In this document: piece by piece, positions 1 through 6,700 of the stretch
Layout of the letters: every line of letters begins with the position of its first letter
Numbering within the stretch: the first letter of the stretch is position 1
NCBI GenBank assembly: GCA_028877005.1
Contig: JAGWPI010000396.1
Coordinates: forward strand, 1-8,603
From: Bacteroidota bacterium
GTDB taxonomy: Bacteria > Bacteroidota > Bacteroidia > Chitinophagales > Chitinophagaceae
Direction: 5' to 3'
Length of the DNA: 8,603 bases
Program-made: the position numbers and the translations under genes
Notes under the pieces: model-generated
What the model was told of the DNA's origin: nothing
Databases searched by the model: none
The model's input: only the letters and a program-made list of their open reading frames with translations

Positions 1-300
1 AATTGCATCATCGTCCATAAAACACAATAAATCTCCCTTTGCAAAAGATGCACCTGTGTTTCGGGCAAATGAAGCCCCTTGTTGGCGTTCATTTAAAAAG
101 TATAGCTGATAGTCATGGTGTTTAGCTATAAAAGCTTTGCAAATTACCTCTGTATTGTCTGTAGAATTGTTGTTTACAACAATCACTTCAAAACTATTTT
201 TGGGTATGCTTTGTACAATTAAACTATTTAATGCAGATTCAATGTATGCTGCACGATTATAGGTACAAATAACAACCGATATTTTAATTTGATTATCCAT
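1..300 (-). CDS. Family 2 glycosyltransferase, N-terminal 100 residues (cut by window edge)
   Basis: The start ATG is at 300-298 and the frame stays open to base 1, so only the N-terminal 100 residues are visible. They carry the hallmarks of the GT-A nucleotide-sugar domain: a beta strand ending in ICTYNR (residues 11-16), the VNNNSTDNT segment (42-50) that contacts the nucleotide, a conserved GASFARNTG stretch (75-83) and the metal-binding acidic motif MDDDA (95-99). Proteins of this type transfer a sugar from a nucleotide-sugar donor at the cytoplasmic face of the membrane, typically in polysaccharide or glycoprotein synthesis. The CTYNR form, rather than the PxYNE form of dolichol/undecaprenyl-phosphate sugar synthases, argues mildly against a CsbB-like polyprenyl-phosphate transferase. 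The start overlaps the stop of the upstream GT4 gene by 8 nt (293-300), which implies translational coupling. Donor and acceptor cannot be told, and any C-terminal membrane segments lie outside the window. Confidence 0.9.
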   Translation of the reverse strand, partial: MDNQIKISVVICTYNRAAYIESALNSLIVQSIPKNSFEVIVVNNNSTDNTEVICKAFIAKHHDYQLYFLNERQQGASFARNTGASFAKGDLLCFMDDDAI

Positions 301-1417
301 TTATTTTTAATAACATTTCATGTGCCATTTTTGCAATATTACCCCAATAAAATGTATTGTAAAAAGATTGAGGGGTGCAACATTTAGATGGTTGCAATGA
401 TATTATTTCCTTATTGAAGGCATTTCCATCTTTATCATTAACACATATTAAATTAGTTAAATTAGTATCATCGGGAATGCCTCTTGCACCAGTTTTTGTT
501 GTAATAACTACTGTGTTTAATGCTAATGCCTCTATTATTTTAGTTTTAATACCTGTTGCCAACATACCCGGCAGTATTAATGCATCAACGCCCGCCATTA
601 TTAAGTTAAAATTATCTACAAAACCAATGTATTGGATTTCGGGATATTGTTTCTCTATTTGATGCTTAAATTTTTGGGGTAAATTTTTCCCGCATATCAA
701 TAAGCAAAAAAGAAAATTTGCTTGTTTAAGGGCAGGAACAATGTTTTGCAAAATTTTTTCTAAAGCCTCTTTGTTAGGTGTATAGTTTAGTGTGCCATTA
801 AATAGCAACAGAAAGGTATTAGGAGATATTTTGAATTGATGTATGAGTGTATTACGTGCATTTATTTTGTAATCTGTTTCTGGTGTTGTAGCAAAATGAG
901 TACCATAAGGAATGATGACCATTTTTGAATAAGGTATATGCCAAAAATGAAAAGCATAATCTGCATCATCTGCACACTTAAAAAATTGATAGTTACATAA
1001 TTGATGTATTTTTTTTTCATAAATGCCATAGAAACGCCAAAATTTATTACCCTGCATTTTAAATCGGAATGCTTCAATATTATGCGAATGAATAATAAAT
1101 GGCACTCCCGTTATAAGCCTTAAAATGTAACCATACCAGCCCCAATAGGAATGTTCTACAATAATTAGATCAATTTTTTTTTTATAAATAAGTTGCACTA
1201 CAAAAGGTAATTTCAACAAATTAAGTAACCCTTTCCCATGAGGGAACATATAATTGAATTTAGAGACAAATGGAATATCATTTAAGGCATTATTCTTGGA
1301 TGCAAGAATAGTTATTTGGTCATAAGTAGACAAATAATGATAAAAATCTGCAATACCTTTTTGTCCCCCCATTTCTGCCGGAAAAACCTTGTATGAAATT
1401 AGTGCTAGAATATGCAT
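293..1417 (-). CDS. GT4-type (GT-B fold) glycosyltransferase, 374 aa
   Basis: A probable retaining glycosyltransferase of the GT4/GT1 superfamily with two Rossmann-like domains. The N-terminal acceptor domain begins HILALISYKVFPAEMGG; the glycine pair (about residues 17-18) is the usual loop near the donor phosphate. An IIPYG segment lies before the inter-domain linker, followed by LLLFNGTLNYTPNKEAL, the typical start of the C-terminal donor domain. The donor site is GIKTKIIEALALNTVV (about 289-304) followed by TTKTGARGI, matching the 'GxKxKIxEAxA...VVxTxxGAxG' form of this family with the catalytic-region Glu. Length is normal. I chose ATG at 1417, 2 nt after the upstream YfhO stop; an in-frame TTG at 1423 would give 376 residues and a 4-nt TTGA overlap but is a less likely start in this phylum. 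The coding strand holds an A10 run (1174-1183) and an A9 run (1009-1017). The sugar transferred is unknown; the context suggests surface glycan assembly. Confidence 0.88.
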   Translation of the reverse strand: MHILALISYKVFPAEMGGQKGIADFYHYLSTYDQITILASKNNALNDIPFVSKFNYMFPHGKGLLNLLKLPFVVQLIYKKKIDLIIVEHSYWGWYGYILRLITGVPFIIHSHNIEAFRFKMQGNKFWRFYGIYEKKIHQLCNYQFFKCADDADYAFHFWHIPYSKMVIIPYGTHFATTPETDYKINARNTLIHQFKISPNTFLLLFNGTLNYTPNKEALEKILQNIVPALKQANFLFCLLICGKNLPQKFKHQIEKQYPEIQYIGFVDNFNLIMAGVDALILPGMLATGIKTKIIEALALNTVVITTKTGARGIPDDTNLTNLICVNDKDGNAFNKEIISLQPSKCCTPQSFYNTFYWGNIAKMAHEMLLKING

Positions 1418-1419
1418 TT

Positions 1420-3909
1420 TCAAGAAAGGTTATTAAACTGCTTTTGTTTAAAAGAATTTGCAATAGCTCCTAACAATAACAGCCAAACCAATACAGAAGC
1501 ACCAATCGCAATTTTTGTACTGTTGTAATAAGAGGCAGGTTTAAACTCAAATACAATTTCATGTTTACCTGCCGGAATATTCAATCCTCTTAATACATAA
1601 TCAGTTTGTATTATTGGTGTTTCTTTTCCATCTATGTAAGCTTTCCAACCCCTATTGTAATATATTTCGCTAAATACAGCAAAACCATTACTGGAACTGT
1701 TAGAAGTGTAATGAATAATATCATTATCATTTTTTATTAATTGTATGTTGGCAGCACTATCAGTAGTGGTAGTATAGGTTACAAGCGATTGATCGGTGGT
1801 AGATATGATGGCTGTGTCTTTTGGTGTAAAATGATTTAGAGCCTTCATTACTGCGGCAGGGCCATTTACAAACTGCACAGTTTTAACAAACCAACACGGC
1901 CCTAGCGCATTTGGATTTAATTGAACTTCGGGTTTATTGGTTGTTGGATTATTAACAATAATATATTTGGTATTTAGCATATTTAATACCTGCATATTCA
2001 TTGGTTGCTTGCGTAACTGAAAATTAAGTAAATCCTCTACAATACTTAATTTGGCAGGATGGTAACCACCAACCGAATGAAAGTGATAGGAAGTAAGTGC
2101 ATCATTAAAAACATCTTGTGTTAAATTAAGTACCCTAAAGTAGGAGGTATCTTTCATAATTTGTGCGTCTGCAGCACTAGGTTTAAAGTAGGTATCGTCA
2201 ATAGTTTCTTCATCCTGAAAGTTTTTATCGCTAAAATATCTTCTGTCTATGCTAATATTATCTGCAGCAATTAAAATAACGATAGCAGCAATGGCATAAG
2301 TAACTTTTAATTTTTCTTTTAAATAAAAGAAAATGCCGGCAGTAGCCAATAAAACAAAAACAATCGAACGGATTAAATCAGTTGCAAACAAACTTCGCCT
2401 ATCTGCAATTAATGCATTGTAAATACTATTGGCCTCAACAGTATTGCCTTGGGTTAATTGGTTAAAATATGTTTTTAAATTGGCATCGGCAGGGGCAGCA
2501 TAATCAAAACTGAAATACAACAATATAGACAGAACAAAAAAAGCGCCGATGATAATGAGGGTTTTCTTTAATGCCATTAACGCATATATTTTATCTTTTG
2601 TGTCAAAAAATAATTGTTGCAAAACCATAATGGTTACTAATGGAAAAGTAAATTGTGGAATGACCAGTGTCATGGTTGGCACTCTGAACTTATTGTAAAG
2701 TGGAAGATAGTTAAACAAAAATTCATTAAAAAACATTAAGTTCTTTCCCCAACTCATCAGCAGGGCAAGCACCGTTAGTGCCAAAATCCACCATTTGTGT
2801 GGCGTTTGTAAGTACACCATACCAAAAATAAAAAATAAGCATAATACTGCTCCTAAATAAACCGGCCCACTGGTAAAAGGTTGACTACCCCAATATGATG
2901 GCATACTTTCTGCAAACTGAGAAGCCTGATCATCAGGTACTCCCTTTTGTTGTAAAATTTTGGCTATATGAGAATCACCATTTAATTCGCCATTAGATGC
3001 ACCACCATAAATATCTGGTATTAAGAGTGTGAAACTTTCTGCCTTACCATAGCTCCAATTAAATGCATAATCTATAGGTAGGCCTGCATTTTTTCGAGTG
3101 GAATTTGCTTGATTGGTAGTGTCTAAATTTAAAGTACCATTGCGCATAGTGGCTTTTGAATAATCGCTTGTAGTGGCCAAAGTCACTAAATTGCAGGTTG
3201 CACCAATAGCACCTGCTATTAATGTTAACAATAAAGCTTTAATCAAATGCTGATATTCTTTAGCCCGCAACCATTGAATAATAAATCCAATGGTCATAAA
3301 TCCGGCTATTATTATAAAGTAATAAGCAATTTGCAAGTGGTTTTGCGCAATCAATAATGCACTAAATAAAGCTGTTAATGCGGTACCCCACCAATATTTT
3401 TTTTGATAAATTAACCAAATAGCACCTATTAATGCAGGCACATAACCTAAAGCGAGCATTTGCGTATCATGACCTGCAGCTACAATAATGGCCGAGAAGG
3501 AAGCATAGGCATAACCAATACTACCACCAATACCAATCCAAGAATTTATACGTAAAACCTGACTTAAAAAGTAAAATGAAATACACAATAAGAAAAAATA
3601 GCCAATAGGTTTTGGCAGAAACAACATAAAGAGTGGATGCGCATATACAATAGATACAGGATTTGTTGCGGTTAGAATAATTTGATAGGCAGGCATTCCT
3701 CCAAATAAATTATTATTCCATAAGGGATATTTACCATGTGTTTCTTTGTATTGAATTAAATCTTGTGCCATACCTCTCCAGTGAATTACATCACTTTGTT
3801 GCAATACTTTTCCCTCAAGGGTGGGTTTAGCAAAAAGAACAGCCACAATAACAAAAACTAGAATGGCTATTAAATGCGGCAATAATTGTTTTAAAGTAAT
3901 GTTTTTCAT
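1420..3909 (-). CDS. YfhO-family multi-pass membrane protein (putative GT-C glycosyltransferase), 829 aa
   Basis: A large integral membrane protein with an N-terminal anchor (about residues 10-27), then many further hydrophobic helices (roughly 102-118, 125-145, 150-168, 174-190, 194-213, 222-245, 348-367, 372-387, 412-434, 449-468, 511-530, 536-551), a soluble C-terminal region (about 555-795) and a final helix (about 798-818). The first outside loop has QQSD (37-40), the WNNNLFGGMPAY segment (64-75) and, later, HD (147-148); NKFRVPTM (406-413) and the C-terminal YYNRGWKAYIDGKE (750-763) are typical of YfhO proteins of Bacteroidota. In Firmicutes, YfhO works with a GT2 enzyme and a flippase to add sugars to lipoteichoic acid outside the membrane, using a polyprenyl-phosphate sugar. 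By analogy this protein may add a sugar to an exported glycan or protein, but that is inference. Its stop touches the next gene, a GT4 enzyme, and a GT2 follows. The start ATG at 3909 is preceded by an A-rich leader without a Shine-Dalgarno motif. Confidence 0.88.
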   Translation of the reverse strand: MKNITLKQLLPHLIAILVFVIVAVLFAKPTLEGKVLQQSDVIHWRGMAQDLIQYKETHGKYPLWNNNLFGGMPAYQIILTATNPVSIVYAHPLFMLFLPKPIGYFFLLCISFYFLSQVLRINSWIGIGGSIGYAYASFSAIIVAAGHDTQMLALGYVPALIGAIWLIYQKKYWWGTALTALFSALLIAQNHLQIAYYFIIIAGFMTIGFIIQWLRAKEYQHLIKALLLTLIAGAIGATCNLVTLATTSDYSKATMRNGTLNLDTTNQANSTRKNAGLPIDYAFNWSYGKAESFTLLIPDIYGGASNGELNGDSHIAKILQQKGVPDDQASQFAESMPSYWGSQPFTSGPVYLGAVLCLFFIFGMVYLQTPHKWWILALTVLALLMSWGKNLMFFNEFLFNYLPLYNKFRVPTMTLVIPQFTFPLVTIMVLQQLFFDTKDKIYALMALKKTLIIIGAFFVLSILLYFSFDYAAPADANLKTYFNQLTQGNTVEANSIYNALIADRRSLFATDLIRSIVFVLLATAGIFFYLKEKLKVTYAIAAIVILIAADNISIDRRYFSDKNFQDEETIDDTYFKPSAADAQIMKDTSYFRVLNLTQDVFNDALTSYHFHSVGGYHPAKLSIVEDLLNFQLRKQPMNMQVLNMLNTKYIIVNNPTTNKPEVQLNPNALGPCWFVKTVQFVNGPAAVMKALNHFTPKDTAIISTTDQSLVTYTTTTDSAANIQLIKNDNDIIHYTSNSSSNGFAVFSEIYYNRGWKAYIDGKETPIIQTDYVLRGLNIPAGKHEIVFEFKPASYYNSTKIAIGASVLVWLLLLGAIANSFKQKQFNNLS

Positions 3910-4037
3910 TTTTACATTTGTTTATTTGCACTACTTAAGCAATGGCTTTATTAAATTTAATGACCAATGTTTGAGTATGTTATAGATGCTAATTTTACGA
4001 AAAAGCAAATTAATGCTATTTTGAACGAAAATTGAAT

Positions 4038-4322
4038 ATGCGGAATATTTTATTCTTAAACAGGGTTTCTTTAATAGGAAATTTGGCTTTTATTGCAATT
4101 ATTGTTATGCGATATTGGGGAAACGTATTTAGTAATACTTTAATAAGTAGTTATGTAATTACTGCAGGATATTCTGTTTTAACATTAAATGTTTGGTTAA
4201 TTATTATTTTTTTAAATAAAAAGGGTAGAAGCTATTTTGCATGTGTACCCATTTGGTTAATAAGTTTAAATTTATTTTTTTGTATTATTGAGGTCATATT
4301 CATCATTATACCATATTTATAA
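4038..4322 (+). CDS. Small hydrophobic membrane protein of unknown function, 94 aa
   Basis: I do not recognise a function. From ATG at 4038 the protein reads MRNILFLNRVSLIGN and is almost entirely hydrophobic, with three likely membrane helices: about residues 10-27 (ending before RYW), 36-58 (ending before LNKKGR) and 67-93, ending IIPYL at the C terminus. The only strongly charged segment is NKKGR (about 60-64), which by the positive-inside rule should face the cytoplasm. An in-frame TTG at 4032 would add two residues; I prefer the ATG. The gene diverges from the YfhO gene (128 nt between starts) and converges on the Nudix gene (26 nt between stops). Reading-frame integrity, the divergent intergenic space and the membrane-protein character support a real gene. 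The LNRVSLIGNLAFI...RYW opening resembles small uncharacterised proteins I associate with Chitinophaga-like genomes, but that is from memory and unverified. Confidence 0.68.
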   Translation: MRNILFLNRVSLIGNLAFIAIIVMRYWGNVFSNTLISSYVITAGYSVLTLNVWLIIIFLNKKGRSYFACVPIWLISLNLFFCIIEVIFIIIPYL

Positions 4323-4348
4323 ATGGCAGTTTACTATTTACCAAAAAA

Positions 4349-4846
4349 CTAATGATGCAAAAGCATTTGCACTACTTTTTTATCGATTGGTAAATGCACC
4401 ATATCTTCCGTTAAAATTGACAATGAAATCCAACGTAATTTTTCATATTGCCCATTTGTATCGGCTAATTGTATTGGGGTGAATTCAAATGGCAGTAATG
4501 CGGTTGGCAGTGTGTTAAGCACTTGTTCAGGTGCAGAAACCTTATAATAAATTGAGATTATTTGATCAATTGTATTAAATGCCGATATTTGAAAAAAATC
4601 AGTGGTATAGAAATGTTCTTGTACTTCAACTGATATACCTGTTTCTTCTAAAAATTCTCTTTTTAAACAATCGCGGGTTCCTTCTCCTAACTCTAATCCA
4701 CCCCCCGGGAACTTTGTAAAATAATTTCCTCTAATATATTCATCACTTACCAATATTCTTTTTTGTGAATCAATAAGCAGACCATAAACACGTATTGTAA
4801 ATTTTTTGGGTTTAGGTAATGTTTGGTATGCAATAGGCTGATGCAT
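4349..4846 (-). CDS. Nudix hydrolase, 165 aa
   Basis: A Nudix-fold pyrophosphohydrolase, which cleaves a nucleoside diphosphate linked to another group, using divalent metal ions in the cytoplasm. The full Nudix box is present at residues 49-71: G49, then E55, then R63-E64-F65-L66-E67-E68-T69-G70-I71, an exact fit to GX5EX7REUXEEXGU with all metal-binding glutamates. It is preceded by the usual FTIRVYGLLIDSQKRILVSDE strand pair and FPGGG turn. Length is typical for a single-domain member. The substrate cannot be predicted: the family covers oxidised nucleotides, ADP-ribose, dinucleoside polyphosphates and others. The start ATG at 4846 is 10 nt after the dapF stop, so it is likely the last gene of the nucleoside phosphorylase-dapF-Nudix transcript. 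The stop is TAG at 4351-4349. It converges on the small membrane-protein gene. Confidence 0.9.
   Translation of the reverse strand: MHQPIAYQTLPKPKKFTIRVYGLLIDSQKRILVSDEYIRGNYFTKFPGGGLELGEGTRDCLKREFLEETGISVEVQEHFYTTDFFQISAFNTIDQIISIYYKVSAPEQVLNTLPTALLPFEFTPIQLADTNGQYEKLRWISLSILTEDMVHLPIDKKVVQMLLHH
4356..4381 (+). terminator. Weak candidate intrinsic terminator
   Basis: TGCAAA (4356-4361) and TTTGCA (4366-4371) form a 6-bp stem with an AGCA loop, followed a few bases later by TTTTTT (4376-4381). It lies 33 nt past the stop of the 4038 gene, so it could end that transcript. The stem is short and AT-rich and falls inside the last codons of the opposing Nudix gene, so it may be chance. Confidence 0.3.
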
Positions 4847-4856
4847 AATTGAATAT

Positions 4857-5639
4857 TTAAAAATGTAATATTATTTCTCCCTTAAATACAAAAGTAGCAG
4901 GTCCGCAAAGCCAAATATTGGTGAATGTTTCGTCTAATTTATCAAATTCAACTGCTAATTTTCCACCCAATGTATTTACTTCAATGCGATTAAATCCCGC
5001 TTCATTGTGAGCAAACACCAAAGCCGCAGCTGTAACCCCGGTACCGCAACTAAGGGTTTCATTCTCAACACCTCTCTCATATGTTCTAACAGTTATGGTG
5101 TCTTCATCAGTTACTTCTACAAAATTTACATTAATGCCTATATCTTCAAAATCCTTACTAAACCTAATGGCTCTTCCTTCTTTAAAAACTTCATAATTAG
5201 CTATGTCAGTAACTGTTTTAATATAGTGTGGAGAACCTGTATCAAGTATAAAATCACCATAATATCTTTCAATCTTATCAACCTTTTTCATTTTTAAATC
5301 AACCCATCCATTTTTTTCAAAATGGGCATCGTGAGGTCCATCTATAGCTTTAAAATGGTATTGTGATTTTTTTATTCCAATATCCATTGCAAATTGTACC
5401 AAACAACGGCCTCCATTACCACACATGGTACTTTCTTTTCCATCTGCATTGTAATAAACCATTTCAAAATCATATTCATTACTATGGTTTAATAACATTA
5501 ATCCATCTGCACCAATACCAAATTTTCTATTACACAGAAAATTAATTTGTTCGGATGTTAAATAAATGTTGCCTTCTTGGTTGTCTAGAATAATAAAATC
5601 GTTTCCTGTACCCTGATACTTATAAAATGTTAGTTGCAT
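4857..5639 (-). CDS. dapF: Diaminopimelate epimerase, 260 aa
   Basis: Interconverts LL- and meso-diaminopimelate, the step before lysine and the source of the cross-linking residue in Gram-negative peptidoglycan. It is a cofactor-independent racemase with two cysteines acting as the acid/base pair. Both are visible: C73 in TMCGNGGRC (71-79) and C198 in LSCGTGVTAAA (196-206). Other family signatures are YQGTGNDFIILD (8-19), FGIGADGLM (40-48), DTGSPHYI (133-140), GINVNFVE (168-175) and RTYERGVENET (185-195). The length fits a complete bacterial DapF (usually about 260-280 residues). The start ATG at 5639 lies only 3 nt after the stop of the nucleoside phosphorylase gene, and the Nudix gene follows 10 nt downstream. 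No Shine-Dalgarno sequence is seen; the leader is ACAATTTAATTT. Assignment is close to certain. Confidence 0.97.
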   Translation of the reverse strand: MQLTFYKYQGTGNDFIILDNQEGNIYLTSEQINFLCNRKFGIGADGLMLLNHSNEYDFEMVYYNADGKESTMCGNGGRCLVQFAMDIGIKKSQYHFKAIDGPHDAHFEKNGWVDLKMKKVDKIERYYGDFILDTGSPHYIKTVTDIANYEVFKEGRAIRFSKDFEDIGINVNFVEVTDEDTITVRTYERGVENETLSCGTGVTAAALVFAHNEAGFNRIEVNTLGGKLAVEFDKLDETFTNIWLCGPATFVFKGEIILHF

Positions 5640-5642
5640 AAA

Positions 5643-6515
5643 TTAAATTGTACTTATAATGGATAATGCTTTTGTAATTAAGTTTTCAACTGCCAGAGCG
5701 CCGTCTTTACTAAATTCTTTTCTAATACGATTGGCTACAATTACATTAACTGATAAACAATGATGCCCCAATAACTTACCCAAACCATATATTGCGCTTG
5801 TTTCCATTTCAAAATTACTAATACGATGTGAACCACTTGCAAAACTGCTAAAATTATCAACTAAACCGGGATTAGCTAAGCCCAAACGTAAAACTCTGCC
5901 TTGGGGGCCATAAAAACCAGGGCAAGTAACGGTAATACCATGATAAAAACCTTCTACAAAATTTTTCATGATGCTAATACTTCCGGTAGCCACGTATGGT
6001 TGAATATTACCTGATAATTGTGTATGAGCAATAAAATTTTTTAAAATTTGTTCTTCTTCCGGATTATTATAAAATCTATAATAATGTAATAAATTATCCA
6101 AACCTAAGCCATGTGTTCCTACCACAAAGCTATCTACAGGAATATCAGCCTGCAAAGCGCCGGATGTACCTAACCGAATAATTTGTAACGAACTTAGTTC
6201 GGGTTTTATGGTTCGGGTTTCAAAGTCAATATTTTTTAGCGCATCTAACTCATTTATAACAATATCTATATTATCCGGCCCAATTCCGGTTGAAATAACC
6301 GTTATTCTTTTTTTGCCAATATATCCGGTATGGGCTACAAATTCCCGATGTTGCCTTTTTAATTCAATAGAATCAAAATGTTTGCTTACTTTTTCAACTC
6401 GGTCTGGATCGCCAACTGTAATAACAGTATCGGCCAATTCCTCAGGCCTTAAATCAATGTGGTAAACAGCACCTCTGCTGTTAATGATTAATTCAGATGG
6501 AGCAATGCTATTCAT
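5643..6515 (-). CDS. Nucleoside phosphorylase, uridine-phosphorylase-like, 290 aa
   Basis: A PNP/UDP family phosphorylase, which splits a ribonucleoside with phosphate into a free base and ribose-1-phosphate in nucleoside salvage. Signatures (numbered from ATG 6515): GDPDRV (35-40), the phosphate-binding loop; STGIGPDNIDIVINEL (75-90), the family signature region, with PDN where Escherichia coli enzymes have PSx; RLGTSGA (114-120), with the phosphate-binding Arg; and NFEMET (234-239), whose Met and Glu hold the ribose. The VNVIVANR segment (256-263) resembles the uridine phosphorylase end more than DeoD, so a uridine-type enzyme is my first guess, but base specificity is not settled; purine nucleosides are possible. 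I chose ATG at 6515; the frame extends to a TTG at 6536 through an A9 run, which looks like leader. It is the first gene of a tight group with dapF (3-nt gap) and the Nudix hydrolase. Confidence 0.9.
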   Translation of the reverse strand: MNSIAPSELIINSRGAVYHIDLRPEELADTVITVGDPDRVEKVSKHFDSIELKRQHREFVAHTGYIGKKRITVISTGIGPDNIDIVINELDALKNIDFETRTIKPELSSLQIIRLGTSGALQADIPVDSFVVGTHGLGLDNLLHYYRFYNNPEEEQILKNFIAHTQLSGNIQPYVATGSISIMKNFVEGFYHGITVTCPGFYGPQGRVLRLGLANPGLVDNFSSFASGSHRISNFEMETSAIYGLGKLLGHHCLSVNVIVANRIRKEFSKDGALAVENLITKALSIISTI

Positions 6516-6533
6516 GATTTTTTTTTGAAGTTG

Positions 6534-6541
6534 CAAAATTA
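6534..6541 (-). promoter_or_regulatory. Candidate -7 box for the nucleoside phosphorylase-dapF-Nudix transcript
   Basis: On the minus strand these bases read TAATTTTG, an exact match to the Bacteroidota -7 consensus TAnnTTTG, 18 nt before the ATG at 6515. I see no TTTG at the proper distance upstream for the -33 element, so support is partial. In AT-rich DNA such an octamer can occur by chance. Confidence 0.35.
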
Positions 6542-6545
6542 GAAT

Positions 6546-6575
6546 TTTGTATTTAGTTACGATGCTTTATTTTCG
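6546..6575 (+). promoter_or_regulatory. Candidate Bacteroidota-type promoter for tRNA-Cys
   Basis: TTTG at 6546-6549 is followed after 18 nt by TATTTTCG at 6568-6575, one mismatch from TAnnTTTG. This places transcription start near 6580-6583, a few bases before the mature tRNA 5' end at 6586. Spacing and position suit the phylum's -33/-7 promoter. It overlaps the divergent promoter region of the nucleoside phosphorylase gene. Confidence 0.45.
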
Positions 6576-6585
6576 CAGCCTAAAT

Positions 6586-6656
6586 GGTCCTGTGGCCGAG
6601 TGGCTAGGCAGAGCTCTGCAAAAGCTCGTACAGCGGTTCGAATCCGCTCGGGACCT
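6586..6656 (+). tRNA. tRNA-Cys (anticodon GCA)
   Basis: A complete cloverleaf of 71 nt. The acceptor stem is GGTCCTG with CGGGACC (7 pairs including one G-U). The D arm is GCC/GGC around GAGTGGCTA, the anticodon stem is GAGCT/AGCTC around loop CTGCAAA, the variable loop is GTAC, and the T arm is AGCGG/CCGCT around TTCGAAT. The anticodon GCA (6618-6620) reads UGC/UGU codons. Discriminator base U73 (6656) is the main identity element for cysteinyl-tRNA synthetase, which agrees with the anticodon. The CCA tail is not encoded (CTCA follows), so it must be added by tRNA nucleotidyltransferase. A strong hairpin begins 11 nt downstream. Confidence 0.97.
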
Positions 6657-6667
6657 CTCATCAAACT

Positions 6668-6700
6668 AAAGGATTACAACAGTAATCCTTTCTTTCCTTT
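6668..6700 (+). terminator. Intrinsic terminator of tRNA-Cys, or leader hairpin of the next gene
   Basis: AAAGGATTAC (6668-6677) and GTAATCCTTT (6682-6691) form a perfect 10-bp stem with loop AACA, followed by the pyrimidine tract CTTTCCTTT (6692-6700). The position just after the tRNA suits a rho-independent terminator. The trailing tract is T-rich but interrupted by C, and the start codon of the next gene follows at once at 6701, so the hairpin may instead, or also, act in that gene's leader. Confidence 0.7.

Noticed and set aside
375..662. Plus-strand open frame of 95 codons within the GT4 gene.
   Set aside because: It lies fully opposite a well-supported coding region, has no recognisable protein features and is best explained as an antisense shadow.
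862..1077. Minus-strand 71-codon frame overlapping the GT4 gene.
   Set aside because: It is an alternative frame of the same strand inside the GT4 gene with no family features. It matters only as the frame that slippage at the A9 run could enter.
3910..4037. Possible promoter boxes in the 128-nt gap between the YfhO gene and the 4038 gene, such as TACATTTG at 3913-3920 on the plus strand.
   Set aside because: No partner -33 element at proper spacing was found for either direction, and the box is over 100 nt from the plus-strand start, so I did not annotate it.
3924..4377. A 13-nt direct repeat, ATTTGCACTACTT at 3924-3936 and 4365-4377, flanking the small 4038-4322 gene.
   Set aside because: A 13-mer shared once in 8.6 kb of AT-rich DNA is near chance expectation. 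No inverted ends, transposase or target-site pattern accompanies it, and the second copy is inside Nudix coding sequence.
4288..4482. Plus-strand 64-codon frame overlapping the end of the 4038 gene and the Nudix gene.
   Set aside because: It spans a convergent gene junction, shows no protein features, and most of it is antisense to Nudix coding sequence.
5007..5297. Plus-strand open frame opposite dapF, and similar ones at 5363-5545, 6208-6465, 7141-7353, 7419-7619 and 7960-8214.
   Set aside because: All lie opposite genes with clear catalytic motifs, and their translations look like low-complexity antisense products.
6586..6656. tRNA-Cys as an integration site for a genomic island.
   Set aside because: No integrase gene is present in the window, and I found no second copy of the tRNA 3' end downstream; neighbours on both sides look like ordinary chromosomal genes.
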